35,802 bases of DNA, taken from Mycobacterium arosiense ATCC BAA-1401 = DSM 45069 (GTDB lineage: Bacteria; Actinomycetota; Actinomycetes; Mycobacteriales; Mycobacteriaceae). Below, piece after piece: positions 25,894 to 33,727 of this stretch. Made by a program: the position numbers and the translations under genes. Under the pieces are notes generated by a model. The model made no database searches. It was not told the origin of the DNA and was given only the letters and a program-made list of their open reading frames with translations. Location of the stretch: positions 1 through 35,802 of the forward strand of contig NZ_MVHG01000051.1 of the NCBI RefSeq assembly GCF_002086125.1, given 5' to 3'. How positions within the stretch are numbered: position 1 is the first letter of the stretch; each line of letters starts with the position of its first letter.

Positions 25894-25924
25894 ATAATAA
25901 TATATAGTAGTGAATTAGTTTCAC
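25894..25924 (+). promoter_or_regulatory. Promoter/operator-like region before the intact AveC-like gene
   Basis: The 9-mer ATAATATAT (25897-25905) is followed by the inverted repeat GTGAA-TTAGT-TTCAC (25910-25924, 5-nt arms, 5-nt spacer). The repeat lies 24 nt upstream of the ATG at 25948, a suitable place for a repressor site. Function is inference. Confidence 0.4.
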
Positions 25925-25947
25925 CAACGGGGAGCGAGCACATCGCC

Positions 25948-27060
25948 ATGACTACTGCGCTGGTTGGTAAGACGGCAGGCGAGCCAAGCGGCAGTGCGCA
26001 CGGCAGAAGTGCCCAGGATCGCGCGCGACGACCTGTGCTGTGGTTTGCCGCATTGGGCGCTGTTATTTTGGCTGCCAACGTGGCACTGGTGACGGCGTGG
26101 GTCAGCGGGCCTAATTTCGAGCGGGTCCCAGCGGGCCCCGACCTGCCGCCGGGCTGGATGGCCATCACCCTCGGCACGGTACAGGTTTTACTTGTTGTGC
26201 TTGCCGTTGCGGCTTTAGGGTGGTTTCTCGTTCGACCCTGGGTCCGAGAGCGCCGCATCACCTTTGACGGCCTTATGTGCCTGGCCGGCCTTTCCGTATC
26301 TATCTGGGATCCCGCGTCTACTGCCGTGCAGCCTTGGTTTGCATATAACTCCTATCTGTTGAACTTTGGTAATCCGTTGTCGTCCTTGCCGGGGTGGCAG
26401 TCGCTCAATGTGCCGGGTCGGTCGATAGCCTGGTCGTGTCCAGTCTTGCCCACCTTCTACCTGGTGTGCATACCGCTAATGGCAATCATGGGTTGCGCGG
26501 TGTTGCGTACGACAAAGCGCATCTTGCCCCGGATCAACATCTTTGGACTAATCGCTGTTCTCGTGGTATCCATGGCCCTGTTTGACATTGTCCTAGAGGG
26601 CATTGTCTTTATGCCACTTGGCTTTTGGACCTATGCTGGCGGTCAGTGGCCTGTACTCTTCGCTGGCCACTACTACCAGTTACCGTTGAACGAGTGGCTT
26701 CATTTTATCGGCGTTGGTACCGCTTTTGCTTTGCTACGCTACGCGGTTAACGATCGCGGACAGACGATTGTCGAGCGCGGCGTCGACCAAATCGTAGGTG
26801 GGCCAATTAAGCAAGCCGGCATCCGACTGCTGGCGATCATCGCCGGTCTGCACATCATCGTGTTCGCGCTGTACCACGTCCCGCAGACGTTCTGGGCGGT
26901 CAACTCTCACGCGTGGCCGCGCGACGTAACAGATCGGTCGTATTTCCAAAACCAGTGTGGCCCATTGGTTGACCGGGCGTGCCCCGGACCACACGTCCCG
27001 ATCACCAGACCCGATTCTGGTTACCTGGATTGGAGCGGCAAATACGTAGTGCCGCGGTAG
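25948..27060 (+). CDS. Spirocyclase AveC-like family membrane protein (copy 1)
   Basis: A 370-residue polytopic membrane protein of the AveC-like family. The named member acts in avermectin spiroketal formation; mycobacterial relatives have no known function (established knowledge). Predicted membrane segments lie at about 29-51, 71-95, 107-121, 167-187, 197-219, 246-264 and 294-313. Motifs shared with the other copies here: RERRITFDG after segment two, FAYNSY (131-136), the acidic FDIVLE (212-217), LPLNE (245-249), the loop NDRGQTIVERGVD (268-280) and two cysteines in the tail (Cys337, Cys345). The protein ends GYLDWSGKYVVPR. The ATG follows GGGGAGCGAG. Base composition is less GC-rich than the catabolic genes. 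A decayed tandem copy lies just upstream. Confidence 0.85.
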   Translation: MTTALVGKTAGEPSGSAHGRSAQDRARRPVLWFAALGAVILAANVALVTAWVSGPNFERVPAGPDLPPGWMAITLGTVQVLLVVLAVAALGWFLVRPWVRERRITFDGLMCLAGLSVSIWDPASTAVQPWFAYNSYLLNFGNPLSSLPGWQSLNVPGRSIAWSCPVLPTFYLVCIPLMAIMGCAVLRTTKRILPRINIFGLIAVLVVSMALFDIVLEGIVFMPLGFWTYAGGQWPVLFAGHYYQLPLNEWLHFIGVGTAFALLRYAVNDRGQTIVERGVDQIVGGPIKQAGIRLLAIIAGLHIIVFALYHVPQTFWAVNSHAWPRDVTDRSYFQNQCGPLVDRACPGPHVPITRPDSGYLDWSGKYVVPR

Positions 27061-27385
27061 AGCCTTACTCGTGTGCGGGCGATACAGGCGAGCCCACAGC
27101 GCTCCGCAGCAGGTGGCGCCGTATCCGCTGCCTGCGTGTGTCGAGTGCTGGCAGTACCAAACGCGGTGGCGCCAAAAGCCATAACCGTGATCTCCTCGCC
27201 CATCTGTTCGCTGGTGTCACAGACCACGACCCTGTACCGGCACCGGTGTAACCGGAACGTGGCTGCCAGACCGGCAGGCGCAGAACCGCCCGCATTGGTC
27301 GACGATCACGTCCACCGCCCCTTGATTTGTCGTCGTTGGTTCGTTCGCCCGGATCGGCTACTCAATGTGCAAGGACCACAACACG
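27061..27385. other. Convergent intergenic stretch, nothing recognised
   Basis: The region lies between convergent AveC-like genes. Short open frames exist on both strands, but none shows a family motif, a good ribosome-binding site or similarity to the neighbours, and no strong terminator hairpin stands out. It may be decayed sequence. Confidence 0.4.
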
Positions 27386-28492
27386 TTAGGGGCTCTTGCC
27401 AGGTAATGAGCCTCGCACGGGCATGTGGAAGCCGGGGGCACCGGGGCATGGGCCGTAGCGCGTTCCGGTGACGCCGGGTGCGTCGCAGACTCCATTGAGC
27501 AGGTCTGGACTTATGTGGGGCCAGGACGTTTCGTATGGCACGTATAGCAAATCAGGGATGGTCGCCGGGCCCCAGGCGATGAGCTGGAAGCATCCGTATA
27601 GGGCCAGCAGGGCGACAACGCGTCTGCGTATTGGGGGGAGGTGGTCGATCCTTTGCTCGACGATCGTCTGGTTCCGGTCGTTCTTGAAGGTGCGGATCAT
27701 GACAGGAAGGGAGAAGAATGCGGCGCCGGCGATCCATTCGACCACCGGAAAACGTTGCCCGCCTCCAAAGTCGAATGGTGACATCCACCTCGGCGCAAGA
27801 TAAGCCTCAAGTCCGAGTCTCATGAGGACGGGTTCGAGAACTGCGTCCATCACGAGGGCCATACTGAAGATCAGGAGAGCAAGCTGACGACGAGTCAGCG
27901 TTGGGTGCCGATGGCGAACACGTTTTATGGCCGCGCCCATCAGCATCGCCCCGCCGAGCAATCCCGCCGATTCCAGCGGGATCGAGAACAGCAAGGGGTC
28001 CGGTGCCCGCCCAGCGTCTGGATTCACGATGCCCGGTAGGTGGCCGAGGGGATTGGTGAGATTGACAAAGTCTGAGCTGAACAACAGAGCGGGAGCGAAC
28101 AGATTGACGCTCAGATCCGCCCAGAAACATGTGAGGCCGGCGATCATGAACATTGCGTCAAAAGTCAGCCGCCGCTCGCGAATGCAGCCCCGAACAACGA
28201 TTGTGGCGACGACTACGAACACGGTCAACGACGCGAGTTCATAGGCCAGCGCTGCGGTGGGACGCACACCGCCGTGGTCACGGTACTCAGTGACTTGGTG
28301 AGCGTCAGGTAGCCACGCGGCGATCGTCCAAATTTCGACGACGGCGAAGCACACCCCAATGGCCGCAAGAGTGTACGTCCACGACCACCGTGGTGACAAC
28401 CGAGCTTTGTCCAGCACCCTGCCACGCAGCCAGGAAGACGTCCCCTTGTCGGACGCGTTGGCGGTGCCATGGAAGCCAGCTTGGGTGGTCAC
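27386..28492 (-). CDS. Spirocyclase AveC-like family membrane protein (copy 2)
   Basis: A 368-residue polytopic protein, the most divergent of the four copies. About seven membrane segments are visible, including 38-61, 82-101, 111-138, 164-190, 203-228, 249-267 and 290-310. Family marks are RERRLTFDA (105-113), the membrane acidic motif MDAVLE (215-220), FPVVE (248-252), KNDRNQTIVEQRID (270-283) and tail cysteines Cys336 and Cys349. The GYLDWSGKYV end of copies 1 and 4 is missing. The GTG start lies 2 nt after the stop of a small upstream gene, so the two are probably coupled. The relic at 8894-8971 is closest to this copy. Function unknown. Confidence 0.82.
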   Translation of the reverse strand: MTTQAGFHGTANASDKGTSSWLRGRVLDKARLSPRWSWTYTLAAIGVCFAVVEIWTIAAWLPDAHQVTEYRDHGGVRPTAALAYELASLTVFVVVATIVVRGCIRERRLTFDAMFMIAGLTCFWADLSVNLFAPALLFSSDFVNLTNPLGHLPGIVNPDAGRAPDPLLFSIPLESAGLLGGAMLMGAAIKRVRHRHPTLTRRQLALLIFSMALVMDAVLEPVLMRLGLEAYLAPRWMSPFDFGGGQRFPVVEWIAGAAFFSLPVMIRTFKNDRNQTIVEQRIDHLPPIRRRVVALLALYGCFQLIAWGPATIPDLLYVPYETSWPHISPDLLNGVCDAPGVTGTRYGPCPGAPGFHMPVRGSLPGKSP

Positions 28493-28494
28493 GA

Positions 28495-28761
28495 TTACCG
28501 GACTTCAGCAGATACTGGTGGCGTGATGGTGGTACTGAGCGGTGTGACCTCTAACAGCTTGAGTCGACGTATCAGCCGCCACTGTTCATGCAGGGCTCGT
28601 CCTGGACTCGTGCGCACCACGACTTGGCATTGCCGCCCAGCCACAATCTGGTCTGCACCCGTCAACTGTGCCGCCGCAATCTCTGCACACACCGCTCCAA
28701 CACGCACCATCGGGTCAAGCACCCACCCCACACGTAGACGCCGACTTCTCGTTCCCGTCAC
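28495..28761 (-). CDS. Small hypothetical protein coupled to AveC-like copy 2
   Basis: An 88-residue protein starting MTGTRSRRLRVGWV, chosen because GGGAGGGAG stands just before this GTG; TTG at 28794 would give 99 residues. It is predicted soluble, with a basic N-terminus and an alternating strand/helix pattern (VGAVCAEIAAAQ, CQVVVRTSPG). No family recognised. The evidence that it is real is its stop, 2 nt before the GTG of the AveC-like gene, the ribosome-binding site, and the palindrome-rich promoter-like region just upstream. An overlapping plus-strand frame (28469-28831) is rich in Ser/Thr/Arg and has no supporting context. It may be an accessory factor for the membrane protein (inference). 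Confidence 0.5.
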   Translation of the reverse strand: MTGTRSRRLRVGWVLDPMVRVGAVCAEIAAAQLTGADQIVAGRQCQVVVRTSPGRALHEQWRLIRRLKLLEVTPLSTTITPPVSAEVR

Positions 28762-28798
28762 GGCGCGGCTCCCTCCCCGCAATGCCACAGCCAATCAC

Positions 28799-28839
28799 AT
28801 ATCGATATTAGCTAATAAAGTACAACATTGAAACAATGT
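28799..28839 (-). promoter_or_regulatory. Cluster of palindromes before the small gene/AveC-like copy 2 operon
   Basis: Three symmetric elements lie within 41 nt: ATATCGATAT (28799-28808), the overlapping ATTAGCTAAT (28807-28816), and ACATTG-AAA-CAATGT (28825-28839). All are AT-rich against a GC-rich background and lie 38-78 nt upstream of the minus-strand start at 28761. This looks like a promoter with one or more operators; the regulator is unknown. Confidence 0.45.
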
Positions 28840-29050
28840 ACGCATACGCGCGGATAGACTTCGTCGGCCTACCAGGTCGCATAGCGGGTGTGGTGCCGAC
28901 TATGCCGGCCCCGTAATAAACGCATCCCGACGCGTGGTTGATGTGACACCACGTCGAGAAAGTCGCCTGAAAAGCGCCTGTGATGCGGTACTAGACGGCA
29001 GACCATTTCGAAGTGTCCACATCCAACTCCTTGACCCATATAACCCCCGG

Positions 29051-30649
29051 CTAGCGCAACCATTCGATCACTTCTCTGGCCGCGAGCTGGCCGGGGACAC
29101 CCGACACCCCTGGCCCAGGATGTGTGCCGGCCCCGGAGATGAAAAGCCCGGGCACCGGCGTTCGATAGCCGCCGAGGCCGAACGCCGGCCGAAACGGTCC
29201 CATCCGACTCAGCGCCATGTCGACGTGATAGAGATTGCCGTCGGTTGCGTAGGTGCGTCGTGCTAGATCCTGCCAGGACTCGACGAAGCGGCCGATTTCG
29301 ATGCTTTCCAGATTGGTGTAATAGCCGCGGAGCTCTTTGACAAGGCGCTCGGCCAGCGTCTCCTTCAAGTCGGGCCACGGCTCGGGCGGGTCCTTGGGCA
29401 GACCCCAGGCGTACAGGTAGACGGTGTCTTGCCCAGCGGGCGCTTGGCTGGGATCCACCGCCGTGGGGACGGTGACGCCAAACGGGACGGCGTCGGGCAC
29501 CAGATTGCGCGCGGACTGTTCCTGTGCCATCCGCGTCGTCTCCATGGTCCCGACCCGAGAGAACGGCAACCGCAAATCAACGTCGTCGCGTCGCCAAGCC
29601 TGGTGGCGGGCGAGCTCCACCCTGCCGTTGCAGGCGATGTCGACCTTCAGGTAGATCGATCCCTCGTTGCTGGTTGGAATCTTGTCCACCCGGGCCTTCG
29701 CCTCGGGGGTCAGATGACCCTCGGGCAACAGCGACCCAAGCGTTTGAACGGGGTCGGCGGTAGAGAGAACACTTCGCGCCAGGATCTCCTCGCCGTTGTC
29801 TAGCTGCACACCAACGATTTTCCCGCCCCGAGCAAGCAGGGAGCTGACATGAGCTGATGTGCGGATGGTACCGCCGGTGGCCTGAAAGCACTTGGCAAGG
29901 GCCTGCGGTACGCTGCCGATCCCTCCGACTGGGCGGCTACTGCCGAACACCTCGTTGAAACCCAGCCACATTAGGCCGGCGGCGCTGCCCGGCTTGACGA
30001 TCGGGTTGGCGCAGGAACATACCAGATCCATCGCCTGCTGCACCATCGGATGCTGGAAGCGGTCGCGGACGACGTTATAGACCGGCTGACGCAGAATGTT
30101 CACCAGTTCGGGCAAATATCGCGCCTGGGTGACGGCGGCCAACCCGGTGCGCGCCATCGAGCCAATCCGAGGCCGCAAGGGATTTTGCGCCAGCGCAGGC
30201 GCACCGGCGATCATTCCAGCTCTGAAAACCCTTGCCAGGCGCAGGAAGGCCTTTGCGTCGGCGTCGGAGAAGTGCGTGATCTCTTCTGCGGTGCGGTGGG
30301 GATCTCGCCAGAAGCAGATGGACGCGCCTTCGGGGTGCAGGTAGGCCAGGGTTGGCTCGGCCGGGATTTCCCTGAAGCCGTACTTCGCCAGCTCCAGGTC
30401 TTTGATGATCGTCGACATCCGCATGAACACAAGGTCAACCGCGCATAGGTTGAACAGGTGCTGTGGGGCGGAGTCGACCACGGGCATGGTAGTGGCCATA
30501 CCTCCGACGAATGGCGCCCCTTCGACGACGAGAACGTCAAGACCCGCCTTTGCCAAGTAACAGCCCGCCACCAAGCCGTTGTGACCGGCGCCGATCACGA
30601 TGCAGTCTGTCGTTCTCCGGGATCGCGCCAGCAGCAGTCTATCGGGCAT
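29051..30649 (-). CDS. FAD-dependent oxidoreductase, phytoene desaturase/CrtI-like
   Basis: A 532-residue flavoprotein of the phytoene dehydrogenase (CrtI/PYROXD2-like) type. The N-terminal FAD-binding motif is VIGAGHNGLVAGCYLAKAG (18-36) with Glu43, followed by GAPFVGGMA. The C-terminal FAD segment GLFISGAGTHPGPGVSG is typical of the family. Such enzymes desaturate or isomerise isoprenoid chains or oxidise other hydrophobic substrates. No phytoene synthase or cyclase gene is nearby, so carotenoid synthesis is not supported. The ATG follows AGGAGGAA at 9 nt. It stands upstream of, and in the same direction as, the small gene and AveC-like copy 2, but about 290 nt of apparently non-coding sequence lie between. 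Reaction and substrate unknown. Confidence 0.85.
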   Translation of the reverse strand: MPDRLLLARSRRTTDCIVIGAGHNGLVAGCYLAKAGLDVLVVEGAPFVGGMATTMPVVDSAPQHLFNLCAVDLVFMRMSTIIKDLELAKYGFREIPAEPTLAYLHPEGASICFWRDPHRTAEEITHFSDADAKAFLRLARVFRAGMIAGAPALAQNPLRPRIGSMARTGLAAVTQARYLPELVNILRQPVYNVVRDRFQHPMVQQAMDLVCSCANPIVKPGSAAGLMWLGFNEVFGSSRPVGGIGSVPQALAKCFQATGGTIRTSAHVSSLLARGGKIVGVQLDNGEEILARSVLSTADPVQTLGSLLPEGHLTPEAKARVDKIPTSNEGSIYLKVDIACNGRVELARHQAWRRDDVDLRLPFSRVGTMETTRMAQEQSARNLVPDAVPFGVTVPTAVDPSQAPAGQDTVYLYAWGLPKDPPEPWPDLKETLAERLVKELRGYYTNLESIEIGRFVESWQDLARRTYATDGNLYHVDMALSRMGPFRPAFGLGGYRTPVPGLFISGAGTHPGPGVSGVPGQLAAREVIEWLR

Positions 30650-31151
30650 CGCTCGTTCCTCCTGCGCTGACTAGTGATGTCGCGACTCCACGCCCTGCTA
30701 ACAGGTCGGCCGATGAGGAATTTTAGACTAGGATTAAAAATTATTGTTCAGAAGGGACATTTCTAGATCTTGATCGTGGGGTCGCGGAGTTGCCGGCGCG
30801 TGGGCGCGATGCGCGGGCGCAGTTTGTTCTCAAGCATTCGGGGTGGTCACTCACGCCATCCCAGTGCCCTGTCGGCGCGTCGCGGTTTCCATGCTGCCTG
30901 AGCGATGGTTTGAAGCGTTCTCCTTCCATGAAGAAAACTTCGGCCGAGCATGACCAAGATGACATCGCGCTTTCTGATGTGGTGCTACGACCATCGAGTG
31001 ACCGGACTGGGCGAATAAGAGAGTTCTTGGGCGGGCCGAACCCCGATGTAATCGTTGTGGGTGCGGACAAGCGCTAGTCTAGAAGGATTGCGATCCTGCA
31101 CTCAAGGGTGATATTTTTCAGTTTCGAACAAAATTAGCGCTGGGAGACTGC
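30650..31151. other. Divergent intergenic region, partly AT-rich
   Basis: The region lies between the divergent CrtI-like gene and AveC-like copy 3. An AT-rich stretch at about 30718-30775 and another near 31108-31137 could hold promoters. Between them, 30790-31077 is open on the plus strand and 30741-31070 on the minus strand. Neither has a recognisable motif or convincing ribosome-binding site, and another minus-strand frame looks like coding sequence broken by stops. It may be gene debris. Confidence 0.35.
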
Positions 31152-32189
31152 ATGTCGAGTTCGGTGATGCAGGAAGCTGTGAATGCGCGCCAGGTCAGTG
31201 GCGGCAGACGAGTTCTGATCTGGGCCAGTTTAGGGCTGCTGCAGGTACTGTTCGCTGCCTATTGCGTGACGCGCTGGTACGCGTCAGGCGAAATGTCGCC
31301 GACGCCGCCGGGCCCGGATGCGATGTCGCTGCCCAACATCGTGGTGATGTGGGTGCTGCAAGTTATCGGACCGGGCGTGGCAGTCTGGGCCATTTGGTAT
31401 TTCGTGGCGAAACCCTGGCGTCGCGACGGTCGGCCCTCCGGGGACGGGATGCTATTGATTGCATGCTTTCTCATCGCTATTCCACACGACATTTTGTTGA
31501 CCTACACGAAGCCGTCGTTCTCATACAACTCCCACTACGTCAACGCGGGTAGCTGGCTTTCCCAGGTGCCCGGAATTGGGACGCCCAACGCACACCGAAT
31601 CCCCGAACCACTGTTGTTAGTTCTGCCGGGATACGCCTGGGCGTTGTTTCTTTGGGCCATCTTGGGGTGCGTCGTGATGCGGGCCGTGCGGCGCCGGTGG
31701 CCTGTCATGCCCTACGTCGGATTACTCGCCATCACGTACATAAGTCTGCTCGCGATAGACGTCGTGTTCGAAACCGCGCTCGTGCGCTTTCGCGTTATGG
31801 CGTTTACCGGTGCGGTACATCACTTTACACTGTGGGCAGGCACCACCTATCAACTCCCGATTCATGAAGTGCTTTGCTGGGTAGCATTTTTGACCGCTAT
31901 GACCGCAATCCGGTACTCGCGTGATGAGCGTGGATTAACGTTCGTGGAGCAAGGTGTGGACAGCCTGCGGCTGCCGACCGCCTACAGACTTGGTCTCCGC
32001 CAGCTAGCCCTTCTGGGCGTCTGCACCGTGGCCATCACACTCTTCTACAACCTGCCCTGGCAACTCGTTTCGGCGCATGATGACAGCTTCCCGGCCAATA
32101 TGCCGTCGTACATGCTCAACGGGGTCTGCGCCCCGCCAGCCACTGTGGCGACACCTCAGTTACCGCCCTGCCCTGGACACCACGGGTAG
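31152..32189 (+). CDS. Spirocyclase AveC-like family membrane protein (copy 3)
   Basis: A 345-residue polytopic membrane protein with segments at about 20-40, 61-84, 98-117, 151-176, 187-208, 236-252 and 279-296. Family marks are SYNSHYVNAGS (124-134), the membrane acidic motif IDVVFE (202-207), LPIHE (235-239), RDERGLTFVEQGVD (257-270) and tail cysteines Cys326 and Cys340 (MLNGVC then PPCPG). The RxRER motif after segment two is degenerate (WRRDGRPSGDG), and the GYLDWSGKYV end is absent. The ATG has GGGAG about 6 nt upstream. It stands alone on the plus strand, divergent from the CrtI-like gene and convergent with the membrane operon at 32442-34822. Function unknown. Confidence 0.83.
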   Translation: MSSSVMQEAVNARQVSGGRRVLIWASLGLLQVLFAAYCVTRWYASGEMSPTPPGPDAMSLPNIVVMWVLQVIGPGVAVWAIWYFVAKPWRRDGRPSGDGMLLIACFLIAIPHDILLTYTKPSFSYNSHYVNAGSWLSQVPGIGTPNAHRIPEPLLLVLPGYAWALFLWAILGCVVMRAVRRRWPVMPYVGLLAITYISLLAIDVVFETALVRFRVMAFTGAVHHFTLWAGTTYQLPIHEVLCWVAFLTAMTAIRYSRDERGLTFVEQGVDSLRLPTAYRLGLRQLALLGVCTVAITLFYNLPWQLVSAHDDSFPANMPSYMLNGVCAPPATVATPQLPPCPGHHG

Positions 32190-32315
32190 CATTCACACCT
32201 CATCAGGAGGTCAGTCGTACGCCGACTCCATCGTTGCGGCCGGCTCATTTTCACCTAAACGGGCCTACCGACGCGGAGCCGCCGACTATCGCGTCGACAC
32301 CACCATCCCTCTTGT

Positions 32316-32330
32316 CCCGGGCAGACCGGG
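32316..32330. terminator. Possible stem-loop in a convergent region
   Basis: A 5-bp GC stem (CCCGG-GCAGA-CCGGG) followed by CTCTTT lies 127 nt after the AveC-like copy 3 stop, in the convergent gap before 32442. The stem is short and there is no long T-run, so termination is only a possibility. Confidence 0.25.
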
Positions 32331-32441
32331 CTCTTTCGGTTCAGCAGTGAGCGGCCGCCAGATCACACCAAACCAATTTTAGTGTTTAGTATTCGGTTCG
32401 CCGGAAATGTCAGTCTCTGAATATCGGCAGTCGCACTTGGT

Positions 32442-33146
32442 TCAGCGCCAATTTCTGGTATCGAGGCTGTATAGGTATGGCAAGGTCACGAAGGCTCCAA
32501 GGAAACCAAGTACACACAGCGTGAGATAGCCGAACCAGCCGTAGAGGCTGTGTGCCATGCGCTGATCCCACCCCATTGCCAACTGCGTGAGCCACACCAC
32601 CCAAACCAAGATGTAGCCCCACGACGTCACGATGACGACCTGATGGCCCCATTTGCGGAATTGCAGCAGCGCCCATGCCCCAGCGATACGCATCGGGAAA
32701 AGCATGAGGACGCAACCGACTTGCAGTGCCTTCTCGGAGACGAACGCTGTCCCGCCGAGGTGTGTGGTGTTGTAGCTGACGTAGTACGCCGCGTCTAGTG
32801 TGCGGCCCAACCCGGACCACCAGGTCAGCCCTAGCGCCGTGTCATGGCTGGGGAAAAGGTCTATGCCCCAAGCCACATAATTCAGCGCGGCGTCGACGAG
32901 GATGAACAACACCACCACCGACATTGTGCGCGGCCTCGTCAATTCTCCGGCGCGTTCAGCTTTGCGGTACAGGTAGATGCCATAGATCAACACCGGCAAC
33001 CCGATCGGTCCCAGAACCACCGATCCACAGAGCATCGCTCCGACCAGGGTAAGCCAATCACTGCGATGCTGCAGTCGCGATGTTCGCCATGTTGGCAGCG
33101 CTGAACTACGTTGGGTCGCCGGGCTTTTCCCGCCAGATATAACCAC
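32442..33146 (-). CDS. Six-span membrane protein of unknown function
   Basis: A 234-residue integral membrane protein with about six hydrophobic segments (near 30-60 as two, 73-97, 140-164, 168-192 and 203-226). The N-terminal 28 residues are polar and basic. No catalytic motif was recognised. The GTG start lies 2 nt after the stop of the preceding small membrane protein gene, so both are in one operon with AveC-like copy 4. The aromatic content (YYVSYNTTHLGG, WVVWLTQLAMGW) recalls AveC-like proteins, but I do not find that family's acidic or loop motifs, so I do not assign it. It may be a partner subunit (inference). Confidence 0.7.
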   Translation of the reverse strand: MVISGGKSPATQRSSALPTWRTSRLQHRSDWLTLVGAMLCGSVVLGPIGLPVLIYGIYLYRKAERAGELTRPRTMSVVVLFILVDAALNYVAWGIDLFPSHDTALGLTWWSGLGRTLDAAYYVSYNTTHLGGTAFVSEKALQVGCVLMLFPMRIAGAWALLQFRKWGHQVVIVTSWGYILVWVVWLTQLAMGWDQRMAHSLYGWFGYLTLCVLGFLGAFVTLPYLYSLDTRNWR

Positions 33147-33148
33147 GA

Positions 33149-33646
33149 TCAGAGTCCTCCCCAGCCCCAGCGCAGCACGACATATGGCAAGAAGAAATTA
33201 CCGAACACAAGAAGCACCAATAGCGACAACACTGACACCCGGTAGGCAACGGTCGCGGCAAGCACGTTGTCGCGTTCGGAGCGAAGCAGCGAGTCCCGTT
33301 GCTGCTGCTCGGTCGCCGGCGGCAACTCGTCGTGTGAAGCGAATGCGCCCAGTGAGCGCAAAAACACATACCAGAACACCGGCAGCAACGCCAACGCCAC
33401 AAAGGTCACACCGAGGCGCCACCCGTCGCCCACGAAGGAACCATACGCCGGCACCTTGGCGGTCAGTGGTTGCAACCGAGTGTCCCCGAGTCCCGTGCCG
33501 GTTCCGGTGCGGGCACCAATGATTACCCCCGCAATACCCGCGCCCACCCAGATCAGGACGGTGAACCAGTAAAACGGCTGGAACGAACGCTGTCGATTTT
33601 CCAATGCGCGCGGCCGTTGCGCAGGGCCTTCGAGGCTGTTATTCAT
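33149..33646 (-). CDS. Three-span membrane protein of unknown function
   Basis: A 165-residue protein with a polar N-terminus (about 25 residues) and three membrane segments: FYWFTVLIWVGAGIAGVIIG, then a segment with ALALLPVFWYVFL, and a C-terminal one ending FFLPYVVLRW. A charged loop (ATEQQQRDSLLRSERDN) separates the last two. The frame is open to 33700, but the ATG at 33646 with GGAG just upstream is preferred. It is the second gene of the minus-strand operon AveC-like copy 4, this gene, six-span protein; the 81-nt gap before it holds no strong promoter that I can see. No family recognised. Confidence 0.68.
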   Translation of the reverse strand: MNNSLEGPAQRPRALENRQRSFQPFYWFTVLIWVGAGIAGVIIGARTGTGTGLGDTRLQPLTAKVPAYGSFVGDGWRLGVTFVALALLPVFWYVFLRSLGAFASHDELPPATEQQQRDSLLRSERDNVLAATVAYRVSVLSLLVLLVFGNFFLPYVVLRWGWGGL

Positions 33647-33727
33647 GGACGCTCCAACCTCCCTGTGCGTGTCCGAGGCCGGATTTAGGAATTTGGACAC
33701 CCGCCTGACTACACCGGACCCGTCTCC

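Noticed and set aside
28869..29378. A 169-codon minus-strand frame overlapping the end of the CrtI-like gene
   Set aside because: Most of it is an out-of-frame shadow of the CrtI-like gene, and the remaining 56 codons show no motif or ribosome-binding site.
30790..31077. Possible small plus-strand gene between the CrtI-like gene and AveC-like copy 3
   Set aside because: No family motif and no convincing ribosome-binding site, and the opposite strand is equally open; described only as an unassigned region.
32442..33146. Six-span protein as a fifth intact AveC-like copy
   Set aside because: It lacks the acidic membrane motif, the ND-type loop and the tail cysteine pair seen in all four accepted copies.
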